The position numbers and the translations under genes are program-made. A DNA stretch of 64,000 nt. It comes from Lasioglossum baleicum (taxonomy: Eukaryota > Arthropoda > Insecta > Hymenoptera > Halictidae). Location: the NCBI RefSeq assembly GCF_051020765.1, contig NC_134935.1, positions 5,705,579-5,769,578 of the forward strand, written 5' to 3'. This document shows positions 46,161 to 58,600 of the stretch, in pieces; position 1 is the stretch's first letter, and every line of letters begins with the position of its first letter. The notes beneath the pieces were generated by a model. It saw only the letters and a program-made list of their open reading frames with translations. It was not told where the DNA came from and did no database searches.

Positions 46161-49100
46161 ACGACACATTCATAAAATGTGTCAATAATTTGTTATCTTA
46201 TTTGAATGAAGCTGTGAAGCTATGGTCGAATGAAGCTATCCAACTCGTCGGAGGATAAGAATCGATGGGCGGTCGCGTTCCGGCAATTGATCGTTTACCA
46301 GGTTTCATTTTCGCGAGAGGCGTTCCCATCGCGCTGCCACTTATGGTGATATGTATTTCTGTGCATCGCGCGGGGCATGCATAATGCAGCTAGCCACTCG
46401 GAGTTTACGTTTCGAGCATGAAGAGCCCTCGGATCTCTTTCTCTCTCTCTCTCTCGTAGCGTGACGACTCCTGGCAAAGGACTCGTGTCTTCTGTCCCAG
46501 CAAGAAACATCTGCCGCCGGCGTGGTAGGTATGCTGCATGCTGCCTCGACCACGAAGAATAGAGTGGGCCCCGGCTTTCATAAATACCGGACCCGCCACG
46601 CTTCGCACGTTCATTTTCGAAGCTGATTAACACTTTTACAACCCCGTGTACCGAGCCGATTCTCACACAACCGCAGCACGTTGCGTCGAATAGACGACCA
46701 TCAAATTTTAGGTATTTATACAGTTAACCGTCTCTCTGTCTACGCATTTTTTCAGCAAAATGAAAGATAAAAATTGAAACATATCACAGATAGCATTCCT
46801 AGAAAATTTTTAGAAAGTTTTCCGTTCGTCAAATTTTTATTTATAAAACTAACAAGAATGTGTCTATCCAAATATAATATAAGCACCTATGTGTGTGCAC
46901 TGAAACAAATTTTGCTTAATAAATAATTCGACAGGAATACATCTCTGCAATCTCGATAATTACGAATTAAAAATATTGGAACCCATTATTTTTCGACGAC
47001 TAAATATATTGCAGTGCAGCAAAATAACTGTTCGAAGCAGTGAAAATGATTGTTTCGTCATCGGAAATGCAAAACAAGCAGTTGGCAATGGCGGGAATCA
47101 TTAAAACTTCAGGAGCTGAATCGAATCGGTTGGCGTTCTACGCTGGATAAAATACAAACTTAATCAGCAGAGTTTCGAAAGGGGAGACCGGCAAACAGCG
47201 TCTACCAAAGGGCAGCGGGTTTCATTTTCGGCGGCAGCAAGAGATCAAAGAAGGGACTGAAAAAAGACTGCGCGCGAAGTAAAACAGGAAGTTCTGTTTC
47301 AACGAGACGCAGCGGAAAAGGGTGAAGGGACGTGTCGAAAAGCGAATGGGTAAATTGAGAGGCGAACTTGTTTCCAATAAAACGTGTTCCTGCATTCACG
47401 GGTAAAAACTGTACGAGCTGGAAAGTTGACAAAGGAAACTAATGAATTGTACGGAACAGAAATGCATATACGAAAGAATTCATTTATCGTTTGCTCTTCG
47501 ATTTTTTGTAACATTCACGCTGGCGAAGTAATGTTTTCTTCCTATCAGTTACGTTAGTTGCCTTATTTTTCAATTCAATTACTAGCATTTTTAAAATAAA
47601 ATGCAAAACTTGTTTTGAAAGCTACGAGGAAATTATTAACTGGAAGAAAGGCACTTTCCTTATTACCTAAATTAGTTTGGTCATGTGCATTGTATAATAC
47701 ACGATTTAAATAACAAACTACGTTGATTTGAATTTACGCATCTTGTCCAGGTCGTAGAAAAATTAGTTTTCGCATGATCAATTTCGCGGCAGCCGGGCTG
47801 CGACCTCCGCGCATGGGTTTTGAACATTTTTATTGAACCATGGGATTTACGACGGAACAGTTTCGCTGGGGAACTGCGTTACACAGCCGCGTAGAACGAA
47901 TGAAGGAGCATAAGTCAAGATAAAGCGCGCGTTTGCCAAGCGAATGAAATATAGAGACGACAAACTGCAATCTGTCCAATGATCGGTATTGGCCCATCGG
48001 TGGGCGTGAATCAATCCGCCGTTAACAGGCTCCCGGCAATCGTTGCTACGGTTTTATTGCCGACAAGCCGAGCAGAAATACGCCGCGCGAGAGATAGAGA
48101 AAGAGGAAGAGCAAACGCGATGCAACGCGTCATAAAGCTCCGTTACAATTGTTAAGAATTTACGATGTTTGTTTGTTCGATCCGGGGGCCATCCGTGTCC
48201 TCGTTCGGAACCGCAACGGGTCGAGGAAATTTCTTAACCTCGGAATCTTAACCATTCGTGCAAACTAATTGACCGAGCCCCGAGACACGCTAGCTCGCGC
48301 GCGCGCTCCTTTCTCAGCCACGCTCGATCACGAAAGCATTTTTTCTTTCTGTTCGTTCTTTTTATAAAGTTACAAGCTGGGCAAATTGGACGAATCGAGG
48401 ACGCTGTTCGCGAGCCTTGAGGCTGGCTCAAATTGTAAATAGGAAATAACCACGGTGATAGATCGTTTACAACCCCCGCCGGCGTACTCGAGTTTCTCGG
48501 AATGTCTAATTGAAACGGAATAACTCCTCAGAAATTGGTTCAAGCGACTTGAACTTTTCCGAGACGTTAGAAAAATTAGTTTACCAGCGTCAAAGAATTT
48601 TTACATCTTTCTTATTTGTGCCTGTAATGCAAAGCTGCGAAAAATATTTCTACCATTAGTTTCGAAAGGCAGAACATTTTATAAAATTTCCGTCTCCATT
48701 GTATTTCCTTCCTTGAACAGTCATCGCAGGAATTAACCCTCGAAATACCAGTTATGACGGCATTTCGCATTCCTTTCAATAGCTTGGACTGCTAGCTGTG
48801 CATATTAATTATCGCGTTGTTGGAAGGATATATGAAAATGCTTGGCAAGTACATATAAAGGGCTATGATTGTACGTTACCTCAATTTCGCGATGCATGCG
48901 ACGTGACTAAAATTGTAACAGCGTCACTTATTTTTATCGGGGTTAGTAGATTAATTTGGTCGCCGCATGTGAAATTTTAGCGAGAAGCAAAAGTCTGTGG
49001 AAAAGGGAGAACATACAAATCCTCGTACATATATGGACTGTGAATACGTTGTTTAAACTGAAAAAGGTGAGCGTTTTCTCGTCGTTGTTTTTGCTCGAGG

Positions 49101-50246
49101 CATCATTAAACTAAACACAACCTGAGGACGTTCTGAAGTCCAGTTTTCTCATCTTTCTAAAGAATTACTTACAAAAATGAAGTAAACACATTTGCGTTTG
49201 CAATGAATTTCTTTCGTAATTTTGGCTGTGCTTTTTGTGCTTGGAAAGGATTGAAACGGTAAAAAGAACTCGCGTTCCGCGCAGGATGTTACAACTTCCT
49301 CTACAAGAACCTTTTTCTACTTCATTTCCCTCGTCCCCTAGCACTGTCGGCGACAGTAAAGCTTATTTATGGAGTTTAAAGAGCTGTTCCGAAGCAACAA
49401 ATCAGTTACTCATTTTACGGTGGAAAAATCACCGAGAGCTGAACGAAAAGACTTTATTAAAAAATGTAAAACAAACATGATCGGAATCCACATTCTACAG
49501 AGTCAGAAAACAGTATTCCTTTTAAATATACAATCGGAAATCGGGGCTCAATCTATTGTAGATTGACGTCGCTTTCAATGTTAACTTTTACTACAACTGC
49601 CGAGATATTCGATCGCGAACGCGACTGTCTATCTTCAGTCCCGTTTTCCAGTTTCATTTCCTTCCCTGTCAATGCAGAGATCTGTTAGGATTTATCTGCG
49701 ATGACAGAACAACACAAAGTGCGCGAAACCATCTTTACAGTTTCAGCAAAAAATTCCATAACTTCAACGTTATTGCATGAACAAATACATTCAACAATTT
49801 CGCACGATACAAGTTACACACGATTTCGAAGAGAAAGGGAAAGGAAAAAAATGATCAAAGCAGATAAACATATTTGGTATTAATAGCAGCATACAATCAT
49901 GTGTAACTACGGATGAATATGCATGGATGAGGGAGAGTGTGAGATAATAAGGCTATTATTGTAAACGGAAATCGTTTCACATGGCTAGAAGACTGACAAA
50001 CAAACTGTCTATCTATTCCGATATCAATAATATTCGAATGGAAAACTTTAAATCATTCATGTTTACCAATCTCGCATTTACAGTCTCAAATACGTTCAGA
50101 TGAGGTGGTTTATTTCATTTCTGATACCTTTGCACTTTGCACCCACAATGATATTAAAACAAAATAATTTGCATCACGTAATAAGCACATTCCACAATTC
50201 TCCACAAGTTTACAACTTGAATGTAACACCAAAACAAATAATTATG
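46160..50246. other. Non-coding stretch, no gene recognised
   Basis: Contains a CT microsatellite (46441-46455) and GC-rich patches at 46260-46660 and 47800-48480. The short ORFs (for example 48798-48980, 49235-49480) show no domain. No transposon ends or RNA genes were recognised. Confidence 0.5.
46441..46455. repeat. (CT)n microsatellite
   Basis: Short perfect CT run. Confidence 0.85.
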
Positions 50247-50248
50247 TA

Positions 50249-50460
50249 TTAGGTTGCCAACTAAATTCGCGACCTTTTGTTTCGCAATTCTTTTATTGTA
50301 TCATTCAGTGACCATTCCATTTGAACATTTTGAACTGTATATCATTGGAGAGCTCGGAATTTTTCGATTAATTTGATATACAATACTCGTGCTTAAAACA
50401 AATATATAAATGATTTTGTTTGAGAAAATGTGGAGGTCGCGAACTTGGTTGCCAACCTAA
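50249..50460. mobile_element. Mariner-type MITE, 212 bp
   Basis: It starts TTAGGTTGCCAACTAAATTC and ends AACTTGGTTGCCAACCTAA, flanked by TA on both sides (50247-50248, 50461-50462). The TIRs extend about 28 bp through CGCGACC. The TTAGGTTGGCAAC end is typical of mariner elements. There is no coding content. Confidence 0.88.
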
Positions 50461-50462
50461 TA

Positions 50463-51130
50463 CTATTTCGGTGAATAATCAGCGAACTTTCGACGAAATT
50501 CCAATCCGTAAAATAAATCGCAGTACAGGCGCGTAATAAAAATGATGTTCTAGTCCAGTCAACAATCAGCTACGAACCCACTTTTAAAACAGCAGCAGTG
50601 CTAAAACAAAAGCCCGGCGAAGTTTGGACGAGACGAGTAATGGCAGTGTTACCGCGAGCTCCGCACATTGCCAAGCAACGGTTAGGCGCATCGGTAACCT
50701 TCGGTATCGGTCGAAACTCGGTTCCGCGGGCAGCGAGCAGCTGTTCCGAAAGTGTGGACGGGTTTCGAGGCCGAGTCAGCCTCGATCGAAAGTAAGAGCA
50801 GGCCGCGTAACCGTAACCGGTATCGACGAGGCACACGGGCGGGCGTTATAATCGAGTCTGGGACTCGTTACGCCTTTGGCTAACCAGAAAACATCGAGAC
50901 TTCGAACCAAACCAGCCCCACTACATCCTCGATCAAAAAAGAAAAAGCGAAAGGTCCTAAATCCTGATTGTACATACAGTCACTCTCTGTGAAAATCGTA
51001 CAGCGGACATTTTAATGAAAATTGAGTTACCAACTTCTGGTTCAATACATTTTAATAACTCGTACAGAAACAAACATTCAAAATTGTACAAGCTGTGAAA
51101 TAACGAAGCGTGATTACATAATGACTTGTG
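50463..51130. other. Non-coding stretch, no gene recognised
   Basis: A GC-rich part at 50580-50900 has frames open on both strands without recognisable product. Confidence 0.5.
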
Positions 51131-51132
51131 AA

Positions 51133-51295
51133 AATTAAAATAAAATGCTGGAGCATTGAATCCGACAGAGTTTAGTACGATTTTTATTCATTTTGGATCA
51201 AGAAGTGCTCTTACCAATGGAAACAGGATTTTATGTGGCACCACTTTCTTAAAATTCCTTTACAATAATTGTAAATTGCATAAACATCCGTAGTC
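51133..51295. mobile_element. MITE family GACTGCGG, diverged copy
   Basis: The right end TTGCATAAACATCCGTAGTC is followed by TA. The left end lacks a clear GACTGCGG; the segment at 51142-51190 (TAAAATGCTGGAGCATTGAA) is shared with 46112-46160. The left limit is approximate. Confidence 0.5.
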
Positions 51296-51324
51296 TAATA
51301 ATAACACTGCGAAGAACCAATTTT

Positions 51325-51467
51325 TTAATATCTGGCGGGATATCCCTCGTTATTTTGAACTTTTTGTAATCGTCGTGGCATTGATTTTGCTCATTTTTTT
51401 TTTTGAAAAATTTTGACAACGTTTATCCACGCGCTTCTCCTCATTATTTCTGCAATTTCTGAATTAG
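51325..51467 (-). pseudogene. Tc1-type transposase fragment
   Basis: On the minus strand, 51387 down to the stop at 51325-51327 reads KSMPRRLQKVQNNEGYPARY, which matches the known C-terminus of Tc1 transposases (a SMPRR motif and a G...Y ending just before the stop). Upstream in another frame, EIAEIMRRSAWIN can be read (51423-51467). It could belong either to the same C-terminal region after a frameshift, or to the N-terminal helix-turn-helix joined by deletion. The DDE catalytic core is absent. It is a dead fragment with no defined TIRs. Confidence 0.6.
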
Positions 51468-51479
51468 AATATTCACACT

Positions 51480-52265
51480 CTGCAATTGTTGTTTGCCACA
51501 TAGTTCAATTATTTCCATGAAACTCACTTCACAACTGTACGCAAGTACCCGACACCAAACTGAAGCAATAAATTACAAACAATAGATCGCATCAACCACA
51601 AATGACACATTCATTCAAATAAACGCGGGAGATTCAAATACGTACGATTTCGAATATCAAGTTAATTACTTCTCCGCAGAAGAAAATAATTTCCATTTGC
51701 TTCTGTACGTAATATGCGAATATGTTAAACTACCAGTATCCACCATGCAGTATTCGAACGATCCAGATTCTCTATGGAAAATGACCCCACAAGTCGAATC
51801 TAAACGAAGACAAATCAAGAACGTCCTCATCCTAACAATTGTCCCTCATCCTAATGTCAATGTCAATTGTATTCCTTCTCACAAATTACATGTCAAATAT
51901 ATTACAACCAAGGGTAAACCATGTGGTCGCTAATAACCTCTCCACCAACGCGACCACGTTAGAAGAAACTACTAATAAATAAATAAGTCGTTGAATCAAT
52001 GTCTGTCAAACTCCTCAGCCAGTTACTAAATAACTTATCTAAAACATCCGTCGATACAACGATTTTCACTTGACTGTAGCGACAAACTTGAAACCGAACT
52101 ATTCCTACTGTATGCAGTCGGTAGAAGATAGTCCTAGGGAAAGGTCCTAACACAGTGGAAAGTCCAAATATGGTCCCACGGAAAATGTTGATGGAGCTTA
52201 GCGATGGAGTGTCCTGTTCCATGGAGACCTATAGAGAGTGGCCTAACCTAACGTTACCGGCGCAT
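51480..52265. other. AT-rich non-coding stretch, possible start of intron 1
   Basis: No coding frame with a recognisable product. If the leader exon at 52299-52890 is real, this is intron sequence directly downstream of its splice donor. Confidence 0.45.
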
Positions 52266-52298
52266 CGGTTCGCGTTCCGGTGGAGGTGTTTCACTCAC

Positions 52299-52890
52299 CT
52301 GGCGGAACGTGTAGAGCCGGTCAGCTCCGGAAGTTGGACGGCGAGCCAGAGTCCACTTGTAAGCTTGTAAAATCCCGTGGTTTCTTCTTGAGGCCACTGC
52401 ACGCACCGAAGGAGTAAGAAACACCGCCTAGAGCCGGTCGAGAGAGAAAGAAACGGCGACAGCAGCGGCAGCGGCGGCGGCGGCTGCTGCTGGTGAACAG
52501 AAATGGTGTCTGTTCTCTCTGGCTAGTCCCGTCCTCGTTCCTCCCGACGCGACGTATCAGTATGAACAGGCTGTGACTGGCTGACAAACGATGGGCAGTC
52601 GACGATCAACACGCACCGCAGTTAACCCGAGAGAGAATTCGAACAACGACGCGACAATCCGTTAAAAAATTATAGAACTGTACACCACCACGACGAACCA
52701 GCACGACGAGCACCGGCGACGATCCGCGTAGGCGCTGGGCGCGTACTGTGCCGAACGAATGAAAGCAGTATGGCGCCCGGCGGACAGCTTTCCTGCTGCG
52801 CGATCGCTCCTCTTTGTCCCCCTCCAAACGACACGATGCCCCCACTCCGAACACCGATTCTCCTCTTCCACCAGTCCTGTCTCTCTTTTA
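52299..52890 (-). other. Candidate 5' UTR exon and promoter region, minus strand
   Basis: The minus strand has no ATG from 52892 down to 52266 (627 nt), while the plus strand has six in the same span. The minus strand then reaches CCGCCAG|GTGAGTGA, an exact match to the splice donor consensus, placing the exon end at 52299. The block is GC-rich and carries a CAG/GCC/GCT repeat tract at 52458-52495. A weak TATA-like ATAAAAGA lies at 52884-52891 and an initiator-like CACAGT near 52745. ATG depletion with a strong donor is what is expected of an untranslated leader exon. The gene it would serve lies to the left, beyond what I can identify; the start is uncertain. Confidence 0.5.
52458..52495 (-). 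repeat. CAG/GCC trinucleotide tract in candidate leader
   Basis: Imperfect trinucleotide repeat, read on the minus strand as CAGCAGCAG followed by GCC and GCT units. Confidence 0.85.
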
Positions 52891-53152
52891 TCCATGAACC
52901 GAGTTCATGTCCTCTCTCCTCCGCTTCTATAACTCTCCTATATGTCTCGCTCTTTTACTCGCTACCTCGCTGTCGCTCTTCGTCTCTCTACTTCTGCTCG
53001 GTTCCCACCGGCGTTACCTGCAGCGATGGTTACCGGTGCTGCAAGGGTTCGAACAATGATTACTAGAATGTGAATTTGATACATTTATGATAAAAATGGG
53101 TAGGTCTAATTTATTACAGTAAAAATATTTGAAGAATTTATACTGTATTATA

Positions 53153-53390
53153 TTAGAGGATTGCGTAAGTTCGTGCCCGATTTGAAAATAAACTTCAATG
53201 GTTATATTTTAGAGAATACAACTTTATTAGTCAATTATACATACAGTCATCATTCTTTTCTAATTGTAGAAAATTTAACAATTTTTTAATTTTAATTTAA
53301 CCAATTCTTAAACAAATCTTTAACCGATCTTTGAAATTTAACCATTGAATTTTATTTTCAAATCGGGCACGAACTTATGCAATCATCTGA
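53153..53390. mobile_element. Mariner-type MITE with about 50 bp TIRs
   Basis: It starts TTAGAGGATTGCGTAAGTTC and ends GAACTTATGCAATCATCTGA, flanked by TA (53151-53152, 53391-53392). The TIRs continue through GTGCCCGATTTGAAAATAAA on the left and its mirror on the right, with only three or four mismatches. The 238 bp interior has no coding capacity. Confidence 0.9.
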
Positions 53391-53399
53391 TATTTTCAA

Positions 53400-53490
53400 C
53401 ATATTCAGCAAGAAGTTAAATATTTATTTCATCCCAGCTTTTGTTGCAACTCGGGCAGAAAATTTTTATTTTGCATAATGATCCGTGGTC
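53400..53490. mobile_element. MITE family GACTGCGG, end A half copy
   Basis: TTTATTTCATCCCAGCTTTT then TTTTTATTTTGCATAATGAT and CCGTGGTC plus TA match end A read from inside outward. No opposite end is found, so it is a half copy. Confidence 0.65.
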
Positions 53491-53559
53491 TAATGATTAC
53501 ATTGAATGCGGTTCTACTTGATTTTTTGCAGGATTCGAAGGATTGTACTATCATTAGTA

Positions 53560-53750
53560 GACTGCGGATCTTTATGCAAAATAAAAATGTTCTGCATTTA
53601 TTGTGGGAAGCAGGAATAAAATACAAATTTATTTCACCCCTTAATGAATTAGTTACATTCAAAACAACATTACAGTATTCTTGAATTTTCCTGATCTTTT
53701 ACTGTTTTATATTACACCCAACCAATTTCTTCATAAATGTATAAAGATAT
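53560..53750. mobile_element. MITE family GACTGCGG, A to B copy
   Basis: After TA (53558-53559) it starts GACTGCGGATCTTTATGCAA and follows the copy at 16773-16972 closely through ATTGTGGGAAGCAGGAATAA and the central part to ATTTCTTCATAAATGTATAA. The last 12 or so bases of end B are lost. Confidence 0.8.
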
Positions 53751-55250
53751 AAATGTACAATTGAGTGAAGCTGAATTACGTGACGTACGTTGAAATTTTC
53801 ATGTGCAGTGAAGTCTTCTAAATACAATAAGTATAAATAATTGATCAGAAGCGTCTTCTTTAAAAGAGGACATATCGCAAGACTTGATTAACTTTAGATT
53901 GATTCTAAAACTTTATTCTCCGAGGCATTGTTGAAATATAATATTCATCAAGGTTCCAATAGCTGCAGGAAATCGATTGACTATTATTTTAATGTAGCGG
54001 ACCTTGGCCACCCCTTCTTTCTTCTATTTCATGGGGGTTGTTTATCGCGTCAATATCGAGCGTATTTGCATTGCGGCGATTATGGGTTATTCATGTCGCG
54101 GATGAATTATGGATGAGTTTTAAATGATCACTAATACATTCTGTTTAACGCTGCGGCTGAGGTGCGAAAGTATAGTTTAAGTATCACAACAGCTGGTCCA
54201 GGTGTAAATTACGGCTGATAGAAATTTCAAAGAGGTGTTTGTACAGATTACCTAGTGAACTAATCCTTCCACAAATTCACATGGCGCCTCAAAAAACTTA
54301 AATTGTGTGGGCCAATTTTTCAAAAGTTGTTAATTTTGACTGTATGTGGCGTGAGGGAGAGAAAGAGAGAGAGAGCAGTCAGTGCCGAGTTCAGTAAATT
54401 GGACATTCCGAAGATGCTGGTTCAGTTGAATGGAGTAGTCCCACTGTAATTGTTCGCATAAATGAACTTCTATTCTACTATATTATTTGTTTGAACAGTC
54501 TCGCATCAGCTCGAGTCCATTGCTGGAGGCATACCCTTTCTCCCGGCAGTGGATGATCGTTCTCCGTCCCTCTAGCAGCGTCTAGCAGCTCGCCTCTTTT
54601 TCCCAAAGCAAAATCTATCTCGCTCCACCTTGCAGAGGACATCCCGACCATCTCTTTCCGATAAACGCGGCTGTTCCCCTGAGGAGTCTCGTTGCTCGCC
54701 TGATCCCACCAGAACACGTCTGCCTGTGTGTCGTGGAGGTGGACGAGGATACTTTCCGTTGGCGCCGTGGATTCCAAGCCAATGGCGTCGCGTCAGGAGC
54801 AGTGTCCCCTGCGAGGTCGCGCCATCAGACGCCTCGCTTTCCCCCGGAGAACCGCGGGCGGCGGCGTGGGCGAGAGATGAGATTAAAATTAGATCGATTG
54901 TCGTTAATAACTTGCGCGTCGCGTCGGGTCGCGTCGCGTCGGCTGGCGGGCGCTCCTTCTTCGCGAAATGCAACAGTTAGGGCTGCTGCGCCGGATGCCA
55001 CCGCCTCTGCGCACCGGCTCGCACAACGTCACACATACTCACGTGTGTGTGCCCACGGTCTCCCAATCGACCATTAACGGGCAGCCTACCTTTGTCTCCA
55101 GGATGCGACAAAGCGGACGCGTTTTTCATCCCGTCCTCCTCGACGGGAGGAAAAAAGGTCGGAGGTGTCGATGAAATTGACGCATCGGCTGCCCACCGGG
55201 AAGTTACGACGCGGCACGCCACGTCGAAAGGTACTCCGCTTCATTGATGA
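53751..55250. other. Non-coding stretch, GC-rich from 54500
   Basis: 54480-55250 is GC-rich, contains repeated GTCGCGTCG-type text near 54905-54945, and has long frames open on both strands at once (for example 54572-54973 minus and 54630-54980 plus). None shows a known domain, so I call no gene. Confidence 0.5.
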
Positions 55251-55656
55251 CAAGCCTTTCGTGTTTATCGAGGATGACCACCCCCATCGACGCGCCAATC
55301 GACATAGTAAATATGTACTACGCCGCCGGAGCTGCCGATCGCTCGCGGGGCCAACCGGCTCCTATTATGCTAGCCATTCGAAATTGTTGCGTGCCACGCG
55401 ACCCACAGTGGGCTATTTCGCCCGAAACTCCGGAAAAAAACTGTTCTAGCTTTATTTATAGGCTCAAGCCTTTCGTGTTTATCGAGGATGACCACAGCCA
55501 TAGTAAATACTGTGCCATCGGAGCTGCTGATCGCTCGCGGGGCCAACCGGATCCTATTATGCTAGCCATTCGAAATTGTTGCGTGCCACGCGACCCACAG
55601 TGGGCTATTTCGCCCGAAACACCGGAAAAAACTGTTCTAGCTTTATTTATAGGTTC
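55251..55656. repeat. Recent tandem duplication, units of 215 and 191 bp
   Basis: Unit 1 (55251-55465) and unit 2 (55466-55656) both begin AAGCCTTTCGTGTTTATCGA and end in AGCTTTATTTATAGG(C/T)TC. They are almost identical apart from an internal length difference of about 24 bp in the first third and a few substitutions. The shared text CCCACAGTGGGCTATTTCGC lies in both. A plus-strand frame stays open across both units (55244-55666), and the second part of each unit is read in the same frame, but there is no recognisable protein. Confidence 0.85.
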
Positions 55657-58600
55657 AAGGCCATGATATGGTAGGTTGCTGGACTTGTCTGAACGTCGCG
55701 CGTCGGCTAGAAAATCCTGAGATAAAAAGTGGATACTACATTTTTTCTCTCGAAATTTTATATATTCAAGTTTGTAAATGTTGATTGTAAATAATGATGT
55801 TCTAGAAAAATGGTCTCATCGGTTCAATTTTGCTCCTTACAACATGCATTTTTTACAAAATATTCTCCCTTGCAATTAATATGTACATTATAAGTACAGA
55901 CAATATAGACAGCAAACTATTTGTTGTAAAAATTGTTCAAACGGAAGTTGATTGGTATCGAGCGGCACATACAATGTAATAATTAGATTCTTGATAGTCC
56001 CCTTTTTTATCGCGATATAAAGGTCATCTTCATGAACACCTTCTAGTTTTCTATTCGTCGTTCATACTCTGTCGGACCACAAGGTCAGATATTACACTTC
56101 ATGATAGAAATATTCAACAGAAAGGAATCGATCGTTTTACAACATGCAGAATTCTTAAGCAGAAAAAGTTGATATAAAACATGTTATGACTTTAAATTAC
56201 AGTGAGCGATAAATTAATTTGACTATTTTTCTGTCCACAACGAGATCGTGGAGGTTAGACATATGATATTGGTTGTAGCAAAGTTATTAATGGACGGAAG
56301 TTTCGATACGCATGAGGAATGTTGTTGAGGCTGGTAGATGTCCTACATACATGTTAGCAGACTGTTGTTGAGTTTAACAATTGATTCGAGCTTCCAGAAT
56401 GTTTTACACGACCCAATAAAATCGTGAATTTGCATACTCAACATCCTGAGTCCATCAGTTACAGATCATGCTGACGACCTGTTATTGTTCGTGCCCCAGT
56501 TAGCGATAAAAACGAAAAGAGAAATGCAAGTAGGAGCGACACATTTGGCCCGCGTTTCACGGTGATTCGTTTGTTAAGGATTATTCGCTTCGGCAGAGAA
56601 TCTCGTGAATGGATTGTTTGAGAGAACTCTCGGAGTAGGCGCTGGGGACACGTGGGCATTCGTGTGACGCAGAAAATGCAAGGGAAACGAAGACAAGGAG
56701 GAACGTCGCGGGCTAGATGATTCATTATGCTGCGCGAGGAATATTAACGAAAGGAAAGGGAAAAGATACCGAGCCACGGGGCTCGTTTGCGGGAAGTTAA
56801 ACGCGGCCCAACACCAAAGAGCCCGCGATCTCTTCGCTGAAACGAGAATCGCGAAGTCTAACCGCTTCTTGCAAGTTTCTCTTGGAAAACTCAACACGTT
56901 CGCTACCCACGGCACACGTGTACAACGATCCCGCGTTTTGCGTAAAGAAACCACGGATTAATTCTGTACACGATGACATTTAACGCCGGAAATCATGTTC
57001 AAAATCACCGATCTTAGATTTCTCGTCTCGTAGCTGGGGCGGCTTCGAACGGTTGAGAAATAAGGAAAGTTGAACAATTTCTTTCATATTTAAGTAGTAT
57101 TTGTTGAAACATTGAGCTTGCTTTGGTGGAAAGTAACTAAATAAATTTATTGATTTATGCACATATGAACGATGAAAGTCGTGCACATTTTTGTAAAATA
57201 TTATAATCTTTCGCTTTAAAATAGCAGATAATACCCCATAAAAATTGGAATTTGCATGAAGCGAGATACATTTCATTTTGTAATGCACGTGGGACCGAAC
57301 ACGGAGTGAATGAATGTGGGTTCATTTTGACCTTACAGCGATCATTACCTCGTTCTATATTACGTGATAAACTGTGCTCGAGTTATTCAAACGGCATCGT
57401 TGAATATTCAAATGCATATTTTCGGTGCACTTCAGCTGCCTATTTCTCGCTTAAACAGCGTGAGTTATAACGCTATCGGACACGAATCTAATACGAAAAA
57501 TAATAACTGTCCCCTGCATCAAGTTTTATTCGGACACGGTGCACACAAGTTCGACGATAGTCGAATGTCATTCGAGAGCTGATAAAATCTGAAATAGAGC
57601 CTACGAGTTTCTGTTCAATTCCAGTTTCTCGATATACTATAAAAATTGAACATTTCGACCGGCGTGCTCTAATTAAGCAATAAAATTCTTGATATATCTC
57701 GAATCAACTTGCACCCGCGTCCTGGCACTAGCTCCGATGCTATTAGCCTGTGAAGGGCTAAGACGGTTTTCAGTTAATCGATCTTAAATTGTGCCGTTCT
57801 AAGATCCATCTCACCCCCAACCCCATCGGTCGTTAACGTTTTATTACACACTCGGCCGGCGTAATTGCTTCGTTAGGATTAAATTGATTCCCGATTCTCG
57901 CTCGATAACGAGTACCGATCCGGATCCGGGTAGCTGTAACCTCGGGGCTTATCGATATTCCCTGGAAAATAATATATCCTTAATAAAGTGAGATCGTAAA
58001 GTTACGCGTGCATAGTTAGCCCCGATTTCCTCGGCCGCCGATGACGACGGTTGCACGGAAGTTGAGCCGGGATATTGATTCTGTTCGAGTGGCCATTTCC
58101 GCGGAAAGATATTTCCACGATACGCTAATTCTGTTCGTGACGTGCGACCACTCTTTCTCCCGCGTGTGTTTCGTTCACGGGAAAAATTGCAACCGCCTCT
58201 ACAAGAACATAAGATGGAGGTATAAAACGTTTACGGATACAGGTTCCAACGGACTAGTGGAATGCGATTTTCAATGGCAGACGCGGCTCGAACCGTGCGA
58301 ACTTCCCGTGATAGATGTTGCGGAGAATCGATGAAGAAATTCACTCCTACTCGCAGCAGGAAGTGGGACGTTTGTGGGAACGCCGAAAAAAGAAACGATA
58401 GAGCTGTCGAAAGCTGAGCATTGTGGATACGTTAATGCATTATGAATGTATTATTTAACAGTTTCACCAGGTTAAGGGATGGAACCCTTAATGTTGCTTT
58501 TCTTCTGAATCTATCTTGAAGGTATGTACACGTTCTCGCATATATTATGATAATATTTTAAAGGATCATCGTCTAGTTTGTTTATTCTGTACATTATGAA

